A stretch of 64,000 bases of DNA from Brasenia schreberi (lineage: Eukaryota; Streptophyta; Magnoliopsida; Nymphaeales; Cabombaceae): NCBI GenBank assembly GCA_036023115.1, contig JAYKKT010000080.1:6833501-6897500 (forward strand). Direction: 5' to 3'. The notes under the pieces were generated by a model. That model made no database searches. It was not told the origin of the DNA and saw only the letters and a list, made by a program, of their open reading frames with translations. The translations under genes and the position numbers were made by a program. The stretch's first letter is position 1, and each line of letters opens with the position of its first letter. Positions 32,912 through 44,986 of this stretch are shown here, in pieces.

Positions 32912-35900
32912 CAATGTTGTAAAAACCGTATCGGTACCCATATCGCACTGGGCACTGATATGCTTGTATCATACCACGATACGATGTAAAACAAAATTGA
33001 TATTAATTTTTTTTAAAATGTATAAATTAAAATTAATGAACAAAATATATATAACACAATGAAGAAGCATTCATACTATAACAAAAACATCTCATAATAA
33101 AGTTATAAATAAGGCTATAAGCATCCATATTTCATACCATAACGTGAATAGAATACTGAATACATTTGGGGTTTAACTTAATAAAATACAAAGTTACAAG
33201 CATAACTTACAATCATCAAAGATCATAACGTTATAAAGTTAAAAATAAAAGTTAAAACAAATTACAATCATCCACAACGTTGATCACCATCATCATCGTC
33301 TCCTCTCTCTTCCTCCTCTATAATTGGATCTACCCATCCAACACCTTCATTTTCATCATCATCTCCAACTCCAAGTTCTTTTTTGGCTTACAGTGTCCTC
33401 CAGTTTTCATTATATAAATTGATAGGGAGTTCCTCCTCTTCGACTCAATCATCAAGAATATCAATATTTTCGTAGCTTAACGGGTTATATGACACCTTTC
33501 TGGCCTTTCTTGCATCCTTTTACATTTGTTTTTAAAGAAAGAACATTCAAATTATAAAGAATATCAAATGTAATATAACCATATCAATCATTCATTATTA
33601 ATAAGATTAGAAAGAACTAGACAACAACAAACAATATATATTTTAAAATTATTACTTTTACCTTAACTTCATGTTGTATGCAACATATACCAAATCACGC
33701 AGTCGAGCATACTCCAATTTGTTTCACTTTTTTATGTGAATGCATTCGAAAAAGCTCTAATTCCTTTCACACCAACTTGAACTGTATGTTTGACTCAATA
33801 TACGTTGAGCAAATATTTCCAAGTTCGGTGTATCTACACCGCCCACCATTCATCTGAAATAAAATACGATAATAATTAATAAGAAACACTCAAAGTCAAC
33901 CAATTAATAACTTACATGAATATCAATAAAACACAATATCTGGTCACATATGGGAGCGGAGTTGGATTGTAATTGTCATTTTAAAATCTCTAACACTTTG
34001 TATATACTTGTTTAACTGCAAATGGATATTACAACGAGTAGATGAATCTTCAACAAGGTCAATTGCATTTAATATACCCTTTTTCACTTCTTCATCCTCC
34101 ACGAAGTTAAGAAAAAATCAAATAGAAGGGTTAAAGAAATATGCAGCAACATGCAAATCATTCATTTGGTGGTTCCAACGTGTATCAATTATCTTTCAAA
34201 CCTTTTTTTAGAAGTGACCGCTTACGATCAAGGTTTGTTGTATTTCCAATTTCACCTTATCCATAGCATTATATATATAAGGCATAGCAGGTCTATTTTC
34301 TTCGTCCACCATCCTCATTACCTTAACTAAAGGTACATTCATTCTAAAAAAATTTCTGTAATTTTCCAAAAAATCAGTATTAAAAATATCTATCACAACA
34401 ATCTCCTCACTTTTTCTAGACCAACTAATAGAGCCCCATTTATAAGATTGCAAACAATTTTTTCAATACATTTTTTTTATGACACTTTGCACAGTAATAA
34501 CATTCGTAGCAAATCTTGTGAATGAAAGCCTAATCAATTTCCTTCCACCTGTATGGATTCACATCAAATGCAATACAGAAGAATTATTATAAATAAATTT
34601 TGTAACATTTCTTCATGCATCTATAGTCCCTCTTATTTCATCGATTGCACTCAAATCTTCAAGCATTAAGTCTATGCAATGTGCAACACATGGAGTCCAT
34701 ACTAAGAATGGATGGTTTGCCTCAAACATCTTACCAGTTGCTCTAAAATTTCCAGTATTATCAATAATGAATTTAACAATATTTGAAACACCTACTTCCT
34801 CAACAACTTCCTCGAAAATAGGGAGTAAATTCTCTATAGTTTTATCAAAATGGGAAAAGTCATATGATTTCAAAAATAGTATGCCTTTAGGACAATAGAT
34901 TAAGAAGTTTACCAAAGACCTACGCTAACCATCTGTCCAACCATCAACCATAATAGAACATCATGCATCATTCCACGACTCCCTAAATTCAGAACTTCAT
35001 TCATTAATAATATCAACCCATTTCAGCAATAACGTGCCCCTCAAAGCATGATAAGTAGTGACTTTATAACCCGATCCCACACTGGCAACAACATCTGTCA
35101 TACTTTGAAAAGAAAATGAGTTTGCAACATTGAAAGTGAGACAATTTTCATAAAAAGATTCAGCATACTTCAAATCTACTTTCTCAATTACCGCTTTTGA
35201 AGTCATAGCTGATCTAATGTCTCGCTAAGCTCCAAGAGTCGTACGTGGGAGAGAAAATGAAGACATTCTACTACCTCCTCATCTAGTACCACCAGAACCT
35301 ATACTTTTTTTCTTTTCTCGCCTTCTCCTCCCCTCTTTAGTTATCTATTCTTTCATCTCAGTTGTACTATGTAATTCATCACCACCATACATCCTTTGAG
35401 CAAAAGCATCTTCAAATGGTTGAGACATATCCCAATCACCTATTTCTACTCTCTCTCACTCTTAATCTCTTCTTCTCCTTCAAAGCCTCCAATACTTGCT
35501 TAATCTCATACTTCACTGCGTCGAGAACTCGAGAACATGCACTAGCATCCTTCTTTGTTCCTGCAAAGTGGTATTTCATACATACACTTGTTCAGAAGCC
35601 TATTGTCTTCATACATCGGTGTGCAATATTTTCATACCGGATCGACTCGATCGGAAGCCATTAAGACAAGAGTGGACGATCAACAAAAAGAAAAAGGCTT
35701 TTTAGAGATTAAGAATCACGGAATATGTAAAACCCCCAAATTTTTCAAGTGAAAAATTGGGTAGAATGTGAAAGGAAAGAGGTATGCCACGGATTTGACA
35801 AAATCTAGGAAGTTGAATTGGGTGAAACACTTGAGAATCTTCTGAATAAACCACGAAATCAACAAGAACAAGGTAAGAAGAGGATATGGAAGCAAGCGAA

Positions 35901-36135
35901 TGGTGTGAAAAAGGGTTTGGTAAGAAGTAGGAATGAATTCCGCAAGTTTCAACTTTTCAAATTTTATAACAGAAAAATCAACATCGACTCGTACGATAGA
36001 CTCTCATATCGTAGGATACAGTATGATATAACATGATAAATAACTTATTGTAATACGTACTCCTATATCATACCGTATTTTCATACGATAAAATCATATC
36101 GTATCATACAATACAATACAATTTTTATAACATTA
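32912..36135 (-). mobile_element. Structurally complete hAT element with 8-bp target duplication
   Basis: The left end CAATGTTGTAAAAACCGTAT and the inverted right end TAATGTTATAAAAATTGTAT form the terminal repeats. The flanks are CAACCAGT (32904-32911) and CAACCATT (36136-36143), 7 of 8 identical. Subterminal regions on both sides are rich in CGTATCG/ATCGTATC words (about 32927-32985 and 35990-36110). The 3224-bp element carries a decayed transposase on the minus strand. Confidence 0.88.
33270..35720 (-). pseudogene. hAT transposase (BED finger, DUF659, dimerisation), decayed
   Basis: On the minus strand the domains come in order. BED finger: YENIAHRCMK...KYHFAGTKKDASACSR (about 35500-35650). 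A linker: SMTDVVASVGSGYKVTTYHA (about 35050-35110). DUF659/RNase H-like region: NFLIYCPKGILFLKSYDFSH, NIVKFIIDNTGNFRATGKMF, then PFLVWTPCVAHCIDLMLEDL (34613-34915). A middle part: NYRNFFRMNVPLVKVMRMVD (34208-34453). The dimerisation region with KELELFRMHSHKK (about 33715-33760). An acidic tail (DDDENEGVGWVDP near 33330). Several stops and frameshifts break it, so no active transposase can be made. Confidence 0.9.
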
Positions 36136-36689
36136 CAACCATTTAGTTTGTTACCTAACCGAAACAAATTGGTTCAATTCTAACATTCAAACTGAAAACC
36201 CAAAACACAATTTCTTTTCATGATTGATACACATGCATCCCTTTTACTATATACACACTCCTTTTTTTCCCTTCCCCAAAATACTCTCACTATTTTATAG
36301 TAATTACAAAAATACCCTCAAGATAGAACCAAGAGTTTCTCTCTCATGTTGCAGCAATTATTTCTCTCAGTTCTTCCATCCATTCATCACTCCTTGCCTC
36401 ATTTCAACCATGTATTACTCAATCTATAATTGTTTCTAACAATAGTTTAAAAGAGTTGAAACACGAGAAAAAGAAAGAACATAGAAGAAAATGAGGAAAA
36501 AGAAAAATATGATTTCTTAGGCCGATTTGAATAGAATTCATTGATTTATTAAGGTATGTTGTTGATTTGGTGTTGCTTTTTTATTTACTAGTTATTTTTA
36601 TGCATTTTTTACTTGATTTGACATTGGAAAACTTGATAGTTTTTTGACTAGACATGCTCCAGGCGTGTCTCTTGTGTGAGGGATTTGTT

Positions 36690-36838
36690 GTATATGCATT
36701 TTTTAACTTAAATGACCGAAGTATCCCTAATTAGTGACTAATCGGGTATTTGATCCATTGGGATCCAAACTACTTTACAAACATAATCACAAATACAACT
36801 ACATAATAGAAACATAAACTCCAACTTGATCTCTAACA
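36690..36838 (-). repeat. 3' LTR of the copia element, truncated
   Basis: It matches 41660-41818 (shared blocks AACTTAAATGA, CCCTAATTAGTGA, CAAACATAATCACAAATACA, CTCCAACTTGATCTC). Homology fades leftward near 36690, so about 90-100 bases of the LTR are missing or replaced. Confidence 0.75.
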
Positions 36839-36857
36839 CGTCCCCTCAAGTTGAGTG

Positions 36858-37208
36858 TTAAAGACTTGAAACTCCCAACTTGGCAAGAGCTTTCTTAAAC
36901 CCATTGACTGGAACTGGTTTAGTGAGAATATATGTCAATTGATATCTCGAACGAACATGAATAAGATTGAAAATTTCTTGGAAATTTTTTTCTATAATAA
37001 AATGACAATCTATTTCAATATGTTTGGTTCTCTCATGAAAGACTCGATTTAAAGCTATTTGTAGAGCTGCTTTACTATCAGTGAAGAAGTTAATTGAAAT
37101 ATTTCTTTTTAGACAAATTTCTTCAAGAAGTGATATAATACATAGACCTTCACACATGCCTAGAGCAATAGCACGATACTTAGCCTCCGCACTTGACCTC
37201 ACCACCAC
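36858..37208 (-). pseudogene. Copia RNase H domain
   Basis: Recognisable by VVRSSAEAKYRAIALGMCEG at the start (the SSAEAEY motif), FTDSKAALQIALN in the middle, HERTKHIEIDCHFIIEK, and the C-terminal LTYILTKPVPVNGFKKALAK. The frame ends 20 bases before the 3' LTR. Confidence 0.92.
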
Positions 37209-37500
37209 ATATTACTTCTTACTTTTCTAAGATAAACATTACCTCCTAAACATACCATATAACCTGAGGTTACTTTCTGTCAACTTTGGAGCTTGCCCAA
37301 TTAGCATGTGAATAAATATTTATGTCAAGTAATTAATGTATAGCGTATAGTAAACCATAAGTAATCGATGATTTTAAGTATCTGATGATATTAAACACTG
37401 TACTCATTTGATGTTTAGATTGGGAGTGCATCTATCTACCAACTGCAAAACTGATGTCAAGTCTTGTAATAGTAATATATATCAGTTTTCTCACTAATCT

Positions 37501-38180
37501 CTAGTATTTACCAGCATCTTCATATGGTTCTGCAGAATCATTATTATTTTCTTTCGAGATTTCAATGGGAGAACATATCCGACAATCTTCAATTTTAGTT
37601 TCTTTCAGTAAGTATAAAATATATTTTCTTTGACTTAAAAGTAGGCAATCTTTTCTCTGAATCACTTGAATCCCCAAGAAGTAATGTAATCTGCACAAAT
37701 CCTTTAAGTCAAATAATGTACTTAGTTGTTTTTTCATAATGACTATGCCTTTTGTATCGTCACCTATAATGATGATGTCATCAACATATACAAATAGCAA
37801 AATGGTTTTCTGACCTTAGTTGATAAATAGGGTTTATGATCACTAACACACTGTTTGAAACTTAAATTCACAACACATCACTGAATTTTTCAAACCATGC
37901 TCGTAGAAATTGTTTTAAACCATAAATCAATTTCTTTAGTTTGTATACCTTGTTTGGCTTTAGTCCATGAACATACCCAGGTGATAGGTTCATGTAAATA
38001 TCTTCCATATGATCTCCCTAAAGAAAAGCATTCTTAACATCCAATTGCCATAAGTCCCATCCTTTATTGACAGTCACACTTAAGATAATTATAATGGTAC
38101 TCATTTTCGCAACTGGTGCAAATGTTTCTGTATAATCAACGCCATATGATTGATTGTAACCCTTAGCCACTAATCTTGCT
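37501..38180 (-). pseudogene. Copia reverse transcriptase domain
   Basis: On the minus strand the blocks [47 protein letters not shown] and the active site LLFVYVDDIIIIGDDTKGI appear in order, followed by LRYFLG-like HYFLGIQVIQRK. Stops separate them, so the polyprotein is broken. Confidence 0.9.
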
Positions 38181-39161
38181 TTATATCTCTCTATATTTCC
38201 ATCAACCTTCTACTTTATTGAATACACCCATTTACATCCTATTGTCTTCCTCTCTGGTGGTAAATGTAAAAGTTCTCATGTTTTGTTTCGTACTAGTACT
38301 GCAATTTCTTCTTTCATTGCCGCCTTCCACTCTGATTGTTGCTTTGCTTCTTCAAATGTTTTTAGAATATAAGTGTTATCTCATTCATTACAAACAACTG
38401 ATACTCTTTGGGATAATTAGTATATGACATCATCTTCTATAATTAATATTTTACAATTTCACGTTTTTCTTTTTGAAATGCAATAGATAAATTACTAATA
38501 CCAGAATTGTGGGAAGTTACCTGAGAAGGAGTCAAATATGATTCAGGGTGAGGATTTTGATTTAAGGTAGTAGACTCATGCGGGAGAAAGACCTTTATTT
38601 CACCTCTAATATAAACCTGTCATTTCTTTTCTTGAGGGAGTTGTATCTCCTCCTCTTCTCTTTCAAGCTCTTATTGAGTTTCAACTGGTGGAAGTGATAT
38701 CACATTAGGAGAATGTACATCTGATGGATGAACTTCCTCCATGTTGTAAAATGGTGTATCTTTATTGAAGGTAACATCCATTGTAACATATGATCTTCTT
38801 CTTATAGGATCATAACATTTATAACCCTTTTGAATATAGGAGTATCTCAAGAAAATACATTTGACTTATCTTGCATCTAGTTTATCTCTCAAACCATAAT
38901 GTATATGAATGAAGCATGTACATCCACTTTTGGAAGTAGATAAAATTGCTTTTGGGAAGGACATAAGTAGTGAAATAGAGTACTATCATTGAGAACCCTG
39001 CTTGACATACAATTTATGAGAAAAACTGCGGTTAAAACTGTTTCACCTCAATAACATTTTGGAACATTATATCAAATCAAAAGAGTTCTAGCAATCTCTA
39101 GAATATGTCTATTTTTTCTTTCAGAAACACCATTTTGCTATGGAGAATAGGTACAAGAGTT

Positions 39162-39530
39162 CTAGTGCAACATTTCATGATGTAGGAAATATGAATGGAG
39201 TGATTGAGACATAAATTCACCACTATTATCACTTCGAAAAATTTTAATGGTATGCTGAAATTGAGTATGCACAAACTGACAGTATACGGGAAGGATATTT
39301 CTCACTTCATCCTTAGTTTTCATGAGATATATCATAGTAAATCTAGTGCAATCATCAATGAATGAGATAAAATACTTATAGTCATGCAATGAGATAGTAG
39401 AACATCGACCCCAAACATCAGAATGAACAATCTCAAAAGGAATGGAGGATTTTTCTTCGCTCAAAGAGAAAGAAATACAATGATATTTTGCCTTCTTACA
39501 GGTTTCACTGTTCAAATTTAAGTCATTACA
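39162..39530 (-). pseudogene. Copia integrase core
   Basis: The frame holds the GAG-pre-integrase end (CKKAKYHCISF), then EIVHSDVWGR (first catalytic Asp), YFISFIDDCTRFTMIYLMKT, and IKIFRSDNSGEFMSQSLHSY (second catalytic Asp with the SDNGxEF block, here SDNSGEF). Downstream pieces (GAETPFCYGE-like) are frameshifted. Confidence 0.9.
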
Positions 39531-39948
39531 ATGAACAAATTAAGGTAATAACATTCTAATTAATTTTAGATAAAGGTAAATATCTCTGTCTCAGGTGCCA
39601 TAAAGTTAGCTCCCCTTTTTGTATTTCTATAATGATTGTTGACTGCATTGTTGCTCCTTTGTCTTTCTTGCAAAAGTAGAGGCTTCTCCTCACACTATTC
39701 CGACCAAAGATTCTCCATGTCCTCAGTTCTTAAAAGAAAGATCCAATAAAATAAAAAATTATATGATATTTCAGATCTTGTGTTGGCAAAGACTGATAAT
39801 AAATTGACTAAAATATTTGAAACATGTAAGACATTTTTTAATATGTCAAAAGGTATAGTAATACTCTCTTTTCCAACTATAGGAGTGAGTCATTTGTCAA
39901 CCTAATATTAATTTGTTTTTGAGTTAACTCATAGTTATCAAAGAAATT

Positions 39949-41200
39949 TCACTTACTAATCATGTGATCTCTGACATCATAATCAATAACCCATATCCTA
40001 CAATGAGGAATGAATATATTACCCTTGGCCATAAATGAAAATGGGTATGCCATTATTGCTTGAGAATCAACATTATAGGAAGTAGATGGAGTGTGTAAAT
40101 CAGTCAGACGAGCTTTGAGTAACTCAATATCTTTCTTCATATCGGCCAATGAGGTTGCACTGCTTTCAGTATTCTGTTTGTCACTTTGGTCACTATTGAG
40201 ATAGGCTTTATTAGGTCTATTATGATAATAAGTAGGTCTTTCAACTAATTCCCAACATGTCTCTTTTGTATGTCGTGATTTTTCACAATGAAAAGAGGTT
40301 AATTTTTTCTTTTCTTCAGGAACGAGGATCTACCTTTATCACGTCCATAACCTCCTCTTCCACGAGAAAATGAATAGTAGAAGTGTTTCTTCCCACAAAT
40401 GCAGTGGTCTCGGAACTAATTTTGGTTTCCTTCTCTAAATATTTCCTTTCTTCTTCTCGAAGTAAAAGAGAGTATACTGTGCTTAAGGAAGGAAACTCTG
40501 CTCTGCTAAGAATATTATTTTTTATAGCCTCATACTCTCAACAGATGTCCCACAAGAGATCAAATACTTTCCGTTCTTCAAACTTCTCATTACGCTCTTA
40601 TGTGTAACTTTGACATTTTGTCTTCGAATAAAGTTGTAATTCTTCTCATAAACCTCTAAGTTCTGCTTAATACTCACTTACTGATCTTCTTCCCTATCTA
40701 CACTTTCTAATTTTCTCAATAAGGTTATATTTTTTTGTTATATTCTTCCTTTAAGCATAAACATCTTGAACTGTCAGCCAATATACTTAGTTGTTTCTAA
40801 AAATATGAATGTACTACTAATTGAATGTACCATTGATTGTATAAGCCATGCGCTAACAAGTGCATTCTCTCTACGCCAGATTTGTAGTATGAGGTTAGGA
40901 TATGTCACCAGTTAAGTAATCTCATCACCTCCTTGCCATCACAGCTAGTTCGATGGATTTGACCCACTGAAGGTAGTTATTGTCATCTAACTTCAGATTT
41001 GTGATTTGAAATACCTCTCCCTTGTTTGAGGAATTGTGTTAATCTCCTATCTTTTTTATTATTATTTCTAGATCTATGCACTTCCTTTTTTATAGATTGT
41101 TGTTTGCCAAACCTTCACCTTAAAAGGCAGTTTTTTGCTGGAAAATGATTACACAAATTTGTGATGTGACAGTGCTAATGAATGATGATGGTACTTAAAC
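39949..41200 (-). pseudogene. Copia GAG region, broken
   Basis: A zinc-knuckle remnant (CEKSRHTKETCWELV, near 40245-40300) is followed by LADMKKDIELLKARLTDLHT and the start of the protease region (RIWVIDYDVRDHM). The first half of GAG is heavily broken. Confidence 0.65.
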
Positions 41201-41214
41201 CTTACAAGTATAAC

Positions 41215-41570
41215 ATTAGTGCCAACAACTTGCAGCCAAGATCTTCACGTGATGTGGTGAGTGTATATTGAACACGCGACCTTCAGATTCTAGAAGGCTG
41301 CCCAAGAACTTCACGTGATACTGTAAGTTGAAACTTGCTGCCAAGGTCTTCACTTGTAGAGGCCTGAACATCAACATGATACTATACCATTCAGTCTTCA
41401 CGTGAAGCCAAGGTCTTCACTTGCAGAGGCTTGAACATCAACGACTTGAAGCAGGAAGCGATAGATCTCTACCGATGAATATTGTTCATGTCTCAGCAAT
41501 CAAGAAGGCCTCACGCAAAGTGGTTTCCATTCCACAACAGTCAAGATCTCTACCGAAAAGCTCTGATACC
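41215..41570 (-). promoter_or_regulatory. Copia leader with repeated CTTCACGTGA palindromes
   Basis: Between GAG and the 5' LTR the word CTTCACGTGA occurs at about 41240, 41309 and 41396, and CTTCACTTG at about 41349 and 41416. GCCAAGGTCTTCACTTG with GAACATCAAC is duplicated (about 41340-41372 and 41407-41442). CACGTG is the plant G-box core. The primer-binding site ends the region at 41560-41571. Function is not shown. Confidence 0.5.
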
Positions 41571-41571
41571 A

Positions 41572-41818
41572 TATCGATTTTTGTTTTGATTAACACTAAA
41601 TGAGCTCCTGATTCTTTCTTATTCACTTAATAACATACTTAAGACTTTATATAAGCATATATCTAACTTAAATGATTGAAGTACCCCTAATTAGTGATTA
41701 ATCCTACCCGACTCTTAATGAATAAGATTATGATCCATTGAGATCCAAACTACTTACAAACATAATCACAAATACAACTACATAACAGAAACATAAGCTC
41801 CAACTTGATCTCAATAAT
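41572..41818 (-). repeat. 5' LTR of the copia element
   Basis: About 247 bp next to the primer-binding site. It shares the blocks listed for the 3' LTR. Its outer end (GAGATCAAGTTGGAG on the minus strand) matches the inner end of the 3' LTR next to the polypurine tract. Confidence 0.85.
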
Positions 41819-41829
41819 TTGACTAGTTA

Positions 41830-44230
41830 AAAGGGCATATACAAGGCCCGATAATTGGGTTGAGAGTGCATATAGGAGTGAGCAAGTGAAAGACCATATA
41901 TTGATGACTATTTTTATCGAGTGTTAACAACCAAACACAAATAACGTTCACATATCATGAGATGAGATGACTATCACACTTCACGATGTCCACAAGATAC
42001 TTGATCTTCTAATGGAGAGACAACTTTTTGTCTTTACACACGGGATAATGAGTAGAAGTAAGTTATCTTCAGTGATATATTAGGGATCAGTATCGATGGT
42101 CGTATATGAGATTAAGTTCAGAGCCATTAAGTTTGAGGTACTCCGAACTAATTTTTTAAAAAGGAGAGTGAGTAATGAAAATATTATGGCTTTATATTAT
42201 TTGTTATATCAGTTAAGATGTATGTTATATCAAAATAAGTCTAGAGATAGAGTATCAATAACACTCGTGTATCTATTGACACATGATGTTAGGAGGATTA
42301 ACAGTTATGTGTAAGGTGCAATAATATTAGTGTATTTATACATATCTCTAGGAGATACATCTTGAATAGAAGCACAACAAATTAGTAGACATAGTTCTTT
42401 GCTTGAGGTAGCAGGTAAGAATGTGTTGCTTGAGGTAGCAGGTAAGAATGTGTACTCTTGTTGCTTGTTATATATATCTTTCAACTTGTTATTTTTTAGA
42501 ATTTAACAAGTTATATATTTTAATTGTAGATGTAAATTTATGAGTACTTCCTAGCCTTTAGAAAGCATGCAACTAGGCCTATGGTTGGAGGGGAAGGACG
42601 ACTGAGAGTAGTCACATTGCATGGAATATCACATGCAGAGGGGAGTAGAGAACAAAGGTGGGAGGAGAGAGAGTGTTCACGAATAAGTACCTGATTAGGG
42701 AGCCCTAATTGCTTATTTATACACTGCATATTGGATCACGGATCATAGATCCAATCCAAACGGTGCACCTCTTAGCCCTATAACCGTTCCCACGTAAGCA
42801 TTATTAACCATTATATCAAAAGATTTTTGTACAAAAAGATAGACCGAAGACAATTTCCAACCCCAAGCCCTGACCTGGCCTGGTGCACGCTTGTGTGTCT
42901 AACATGTCCTCCCCAAGCTCTTTAAACTAAGGTTTATGAGCTACCAACTATATAAAAGGATATGTGTGTCTGTCTCATTCTTCAATATGGGACTAAACTT
43001 TGTCTCATCTTGGTTACCACATGCACAAGTCTCTCACATGTGACTTTTTACACTTTAGGACTTTCACATATATCAATGATGCATCAATTGAATATTTGAG
43101 ATATCAACATGAATTAAATGTTATTAATGAACGTGAGTTTAATTAACCCAACCATAATTAACATTAATCCAACAGTAGAACAATGCTGATGAGAAGAAAA
43201 AAGGAAGATGAGATAACACAAGTAGCAACTGCAGTCAAGATACATGAGGATCCAGGTGAACCGTGAGGGTTTAGAGAATAACTCTACTCCCGTGTTAGTA
43301 GAACTGTTGGATCATGAAAAGCTTGCCCGTGCCTGAAGTCTTATATTTCCACCCCATCTAGATAAACACATACTAATGTGCTTTTAGGCATCTTATCATG
43401 TGTAAGTTATTCACCTCGGCATTGTGTCACTTTCATCCTTGATGTTCATTGCTTGTTGATGGAAACTTTTGGCATTTTATACTGTCCTTCTGTTGGATGC
43501 CCTTTGTTCATAGGACAGAGCATGTTGCCCCTGTGATAAGCCTTTAACTAATGACAGGCTCTCTTCAAAAAAAGATCTTAGACTTATAACAGTCTGGCAG
43601 TTTATGTGAGAGTGATCTACATGAGGTGGTGTATCTTATATTTGTACATGTAATGACGTACATATGAGCAGTCTTAAGATGCCACTTATTTTCAGGAACT
43701 TTAAATATTTCCTCCATTAGAAGAAGATTCGTTTTCCAAATGAAAGAAAATCAGATTACTGGAAAATCCCATAGTTTGAACTCTTAACTTCGTTTACATT
43801 TTCCTTTCTTTGTCTTACAGTGGGTACATTGCTTTAAAATGTTGGTCAATTTGTTATCTTGAATATTGATCATGCTAGATTCTTCTGTAATATCCGCCCA
43901 TTTTGTCTGTGGAATTATAACAGTGGTTGCTTTATATGTCAATGCACAAACTTGTATTCTTGGAGGTGCTAGTACCCATTATTCAGCATGTTTTGGCTCA
44001 TGTAGGTCAGCAACACAAACCGTGAATAGGTCTGGCCAATCACACCTCTGCTTATAGACTCTAAAGTATATATGTTAGAAAATTTGAACCATGGGAGTGT
44101 TACAGAGTTAGTTTCTCGGCAAAAGTTAGCAAGAATTTCACTTTCAATGAATTATTGAATGAAGCCTTTCAAGTTTGTTTCATGTTTGGGGTCCAGATTG
44201 CATCTGACCTAGGTTTTAGTTTATCATATC
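41830..44230. other. Intergenic, no gene supported
   Basis: No recognisable protein. A 27-bp direct tandem duplication lies at 42401-42454. The stretch 42540-43080 has a leader-like layout (CTAATTGCTTATTTATACAC, then TGTCCTCCCCAAG) reminiscent of an LTR end, but no second LTR was found. Confidence 0.4.
42401..42454. repeat. 27-bp tandem duplication
   Basis: The unit GCTTGAGGTAGCAGGTAAGA plus seven bases occurs twice in tandem. Confidence 0.9.
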
Positions 44231-44234
44231 TTAA

Positions 44235-44951
44235 ACAAGGGAACAGGACAAGCCATGGACATGCAAAACCTAACAAAAAACAGGCCAATGTCTGTTCAGT
44301 TTGCTCATTTTATATAACTGGTATAGCTTGAGTTGAAGCCTACTCTATCTGAACCTCAAACGTTTTCTCTAATCGTCACCCCATTTTATCGAATCACCAT
44401 ATGAATTACAAGAGGAACGGAACAATCTATGCTAGACAAGCACCAGCAACAACAACAACTATACCTTTTTCATAGTAGATGGGATCAGCTATGGATTCTT
44501 TGTTTCCATGGAACCTGATCATTATGCCATACTAACAGTTAACTCAACAACAGCTAGATTATTTCTTATTATTTCTTTCCAACACCTTTATGGTCTCATT
44601 TTTCTTCTTTTAACATTCTTCACAATATATTTTCTCTTACCTTCTTACCAGAACTTCTTTTCGTTATATTTCTACGTATTCAAACCATCTTAAATGATTT
44701 AGAAGTCACCACATTGTTCGTTCTAGATGTACACCTAGACAGCTGCACAAGTTATATATAACAAGGAAACAATGCACTTACCATATAAAACAGATACTTC
44801 TACATGCTTGACACTCGTATCTTCTCTCTCCACCGTCTCCAGGTGACAAATTGTCCATTCTGAAAAACTGAACCCTCAATTGCCTGATTTCAAAGTACAA
44901 ACAGCTGAAGAGCATCAGATTTAAATGATCTAAAGTGCGTCAGCATTTGAT
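44235..44951 (-). repeat. Promoter-like cassette, copy IV (part left of LINE C)
   Basis: It matches 49530-50640 of copy III: AAGGGAACAGGACAAGCC, then ATTACAAGAGGAACGGAACA, a LINE 3' fragment (about 44450-44700), GGCAGCTGCACAAG-like sequence, and CCTCAATTGCCTGATTTC. LINE C with its array interrupts it at 44951. The copy continues at 49417-49525. Together they form a tandem partner of copy III. Confidence 0.75.
44450..44700 (-). mobile_element. LINE 3' fragment inside cassette copy IV
   Basis: The plus strand reads CAACAACAACAACTATACC and then TAGATGGGATCAGCTATGG, the inverted 3' end of the RTE family. It is diverged and is shared with the fragment at 49741-50035, so it predates the cassette duplication. 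Confidence 0.75.
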
Positions 44952-44986
44952 CAACAACAACAACAACAATTAAGCCTTTTCCCATA

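Larger units (their letters stand above)
36690..41818 (-). mobile_element. Ty1/copia LTR retrotransposon, decayed
   Basis: The 5' LTR is at the right (41572-41818) and a truncated 3' LTR at the left (about 36690-36838). The primer-binding site TGGTATCAGAGC (minus, 41571-41560) is the one used with initiator Met tRNA by many plant copia elements. The polypurine tract TTGAGGGGACG lies just inside the 3' LTR. Domain order GAG, integrase, reverse transcriptase, RNase H is that of copia. Many frameshifts and stops show that it is inactive. No target duplication could be fixed because the 3' LTR lacks its outer part. Confidence 0.92.

Noticed and set aside
36641..41830. Word TTGACTAG on both sides of the copia element as a target duplication
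   Set aside because: Copia duplications are usually 5 bp. The left copy does not lie at an LTR end because the 3' LTR is truncated there.
43866..44057. 63-codon frame with a hydrophobic start
   Set aside because: Looks like a small secreted protein by chance. No signal of conservation or promoter.
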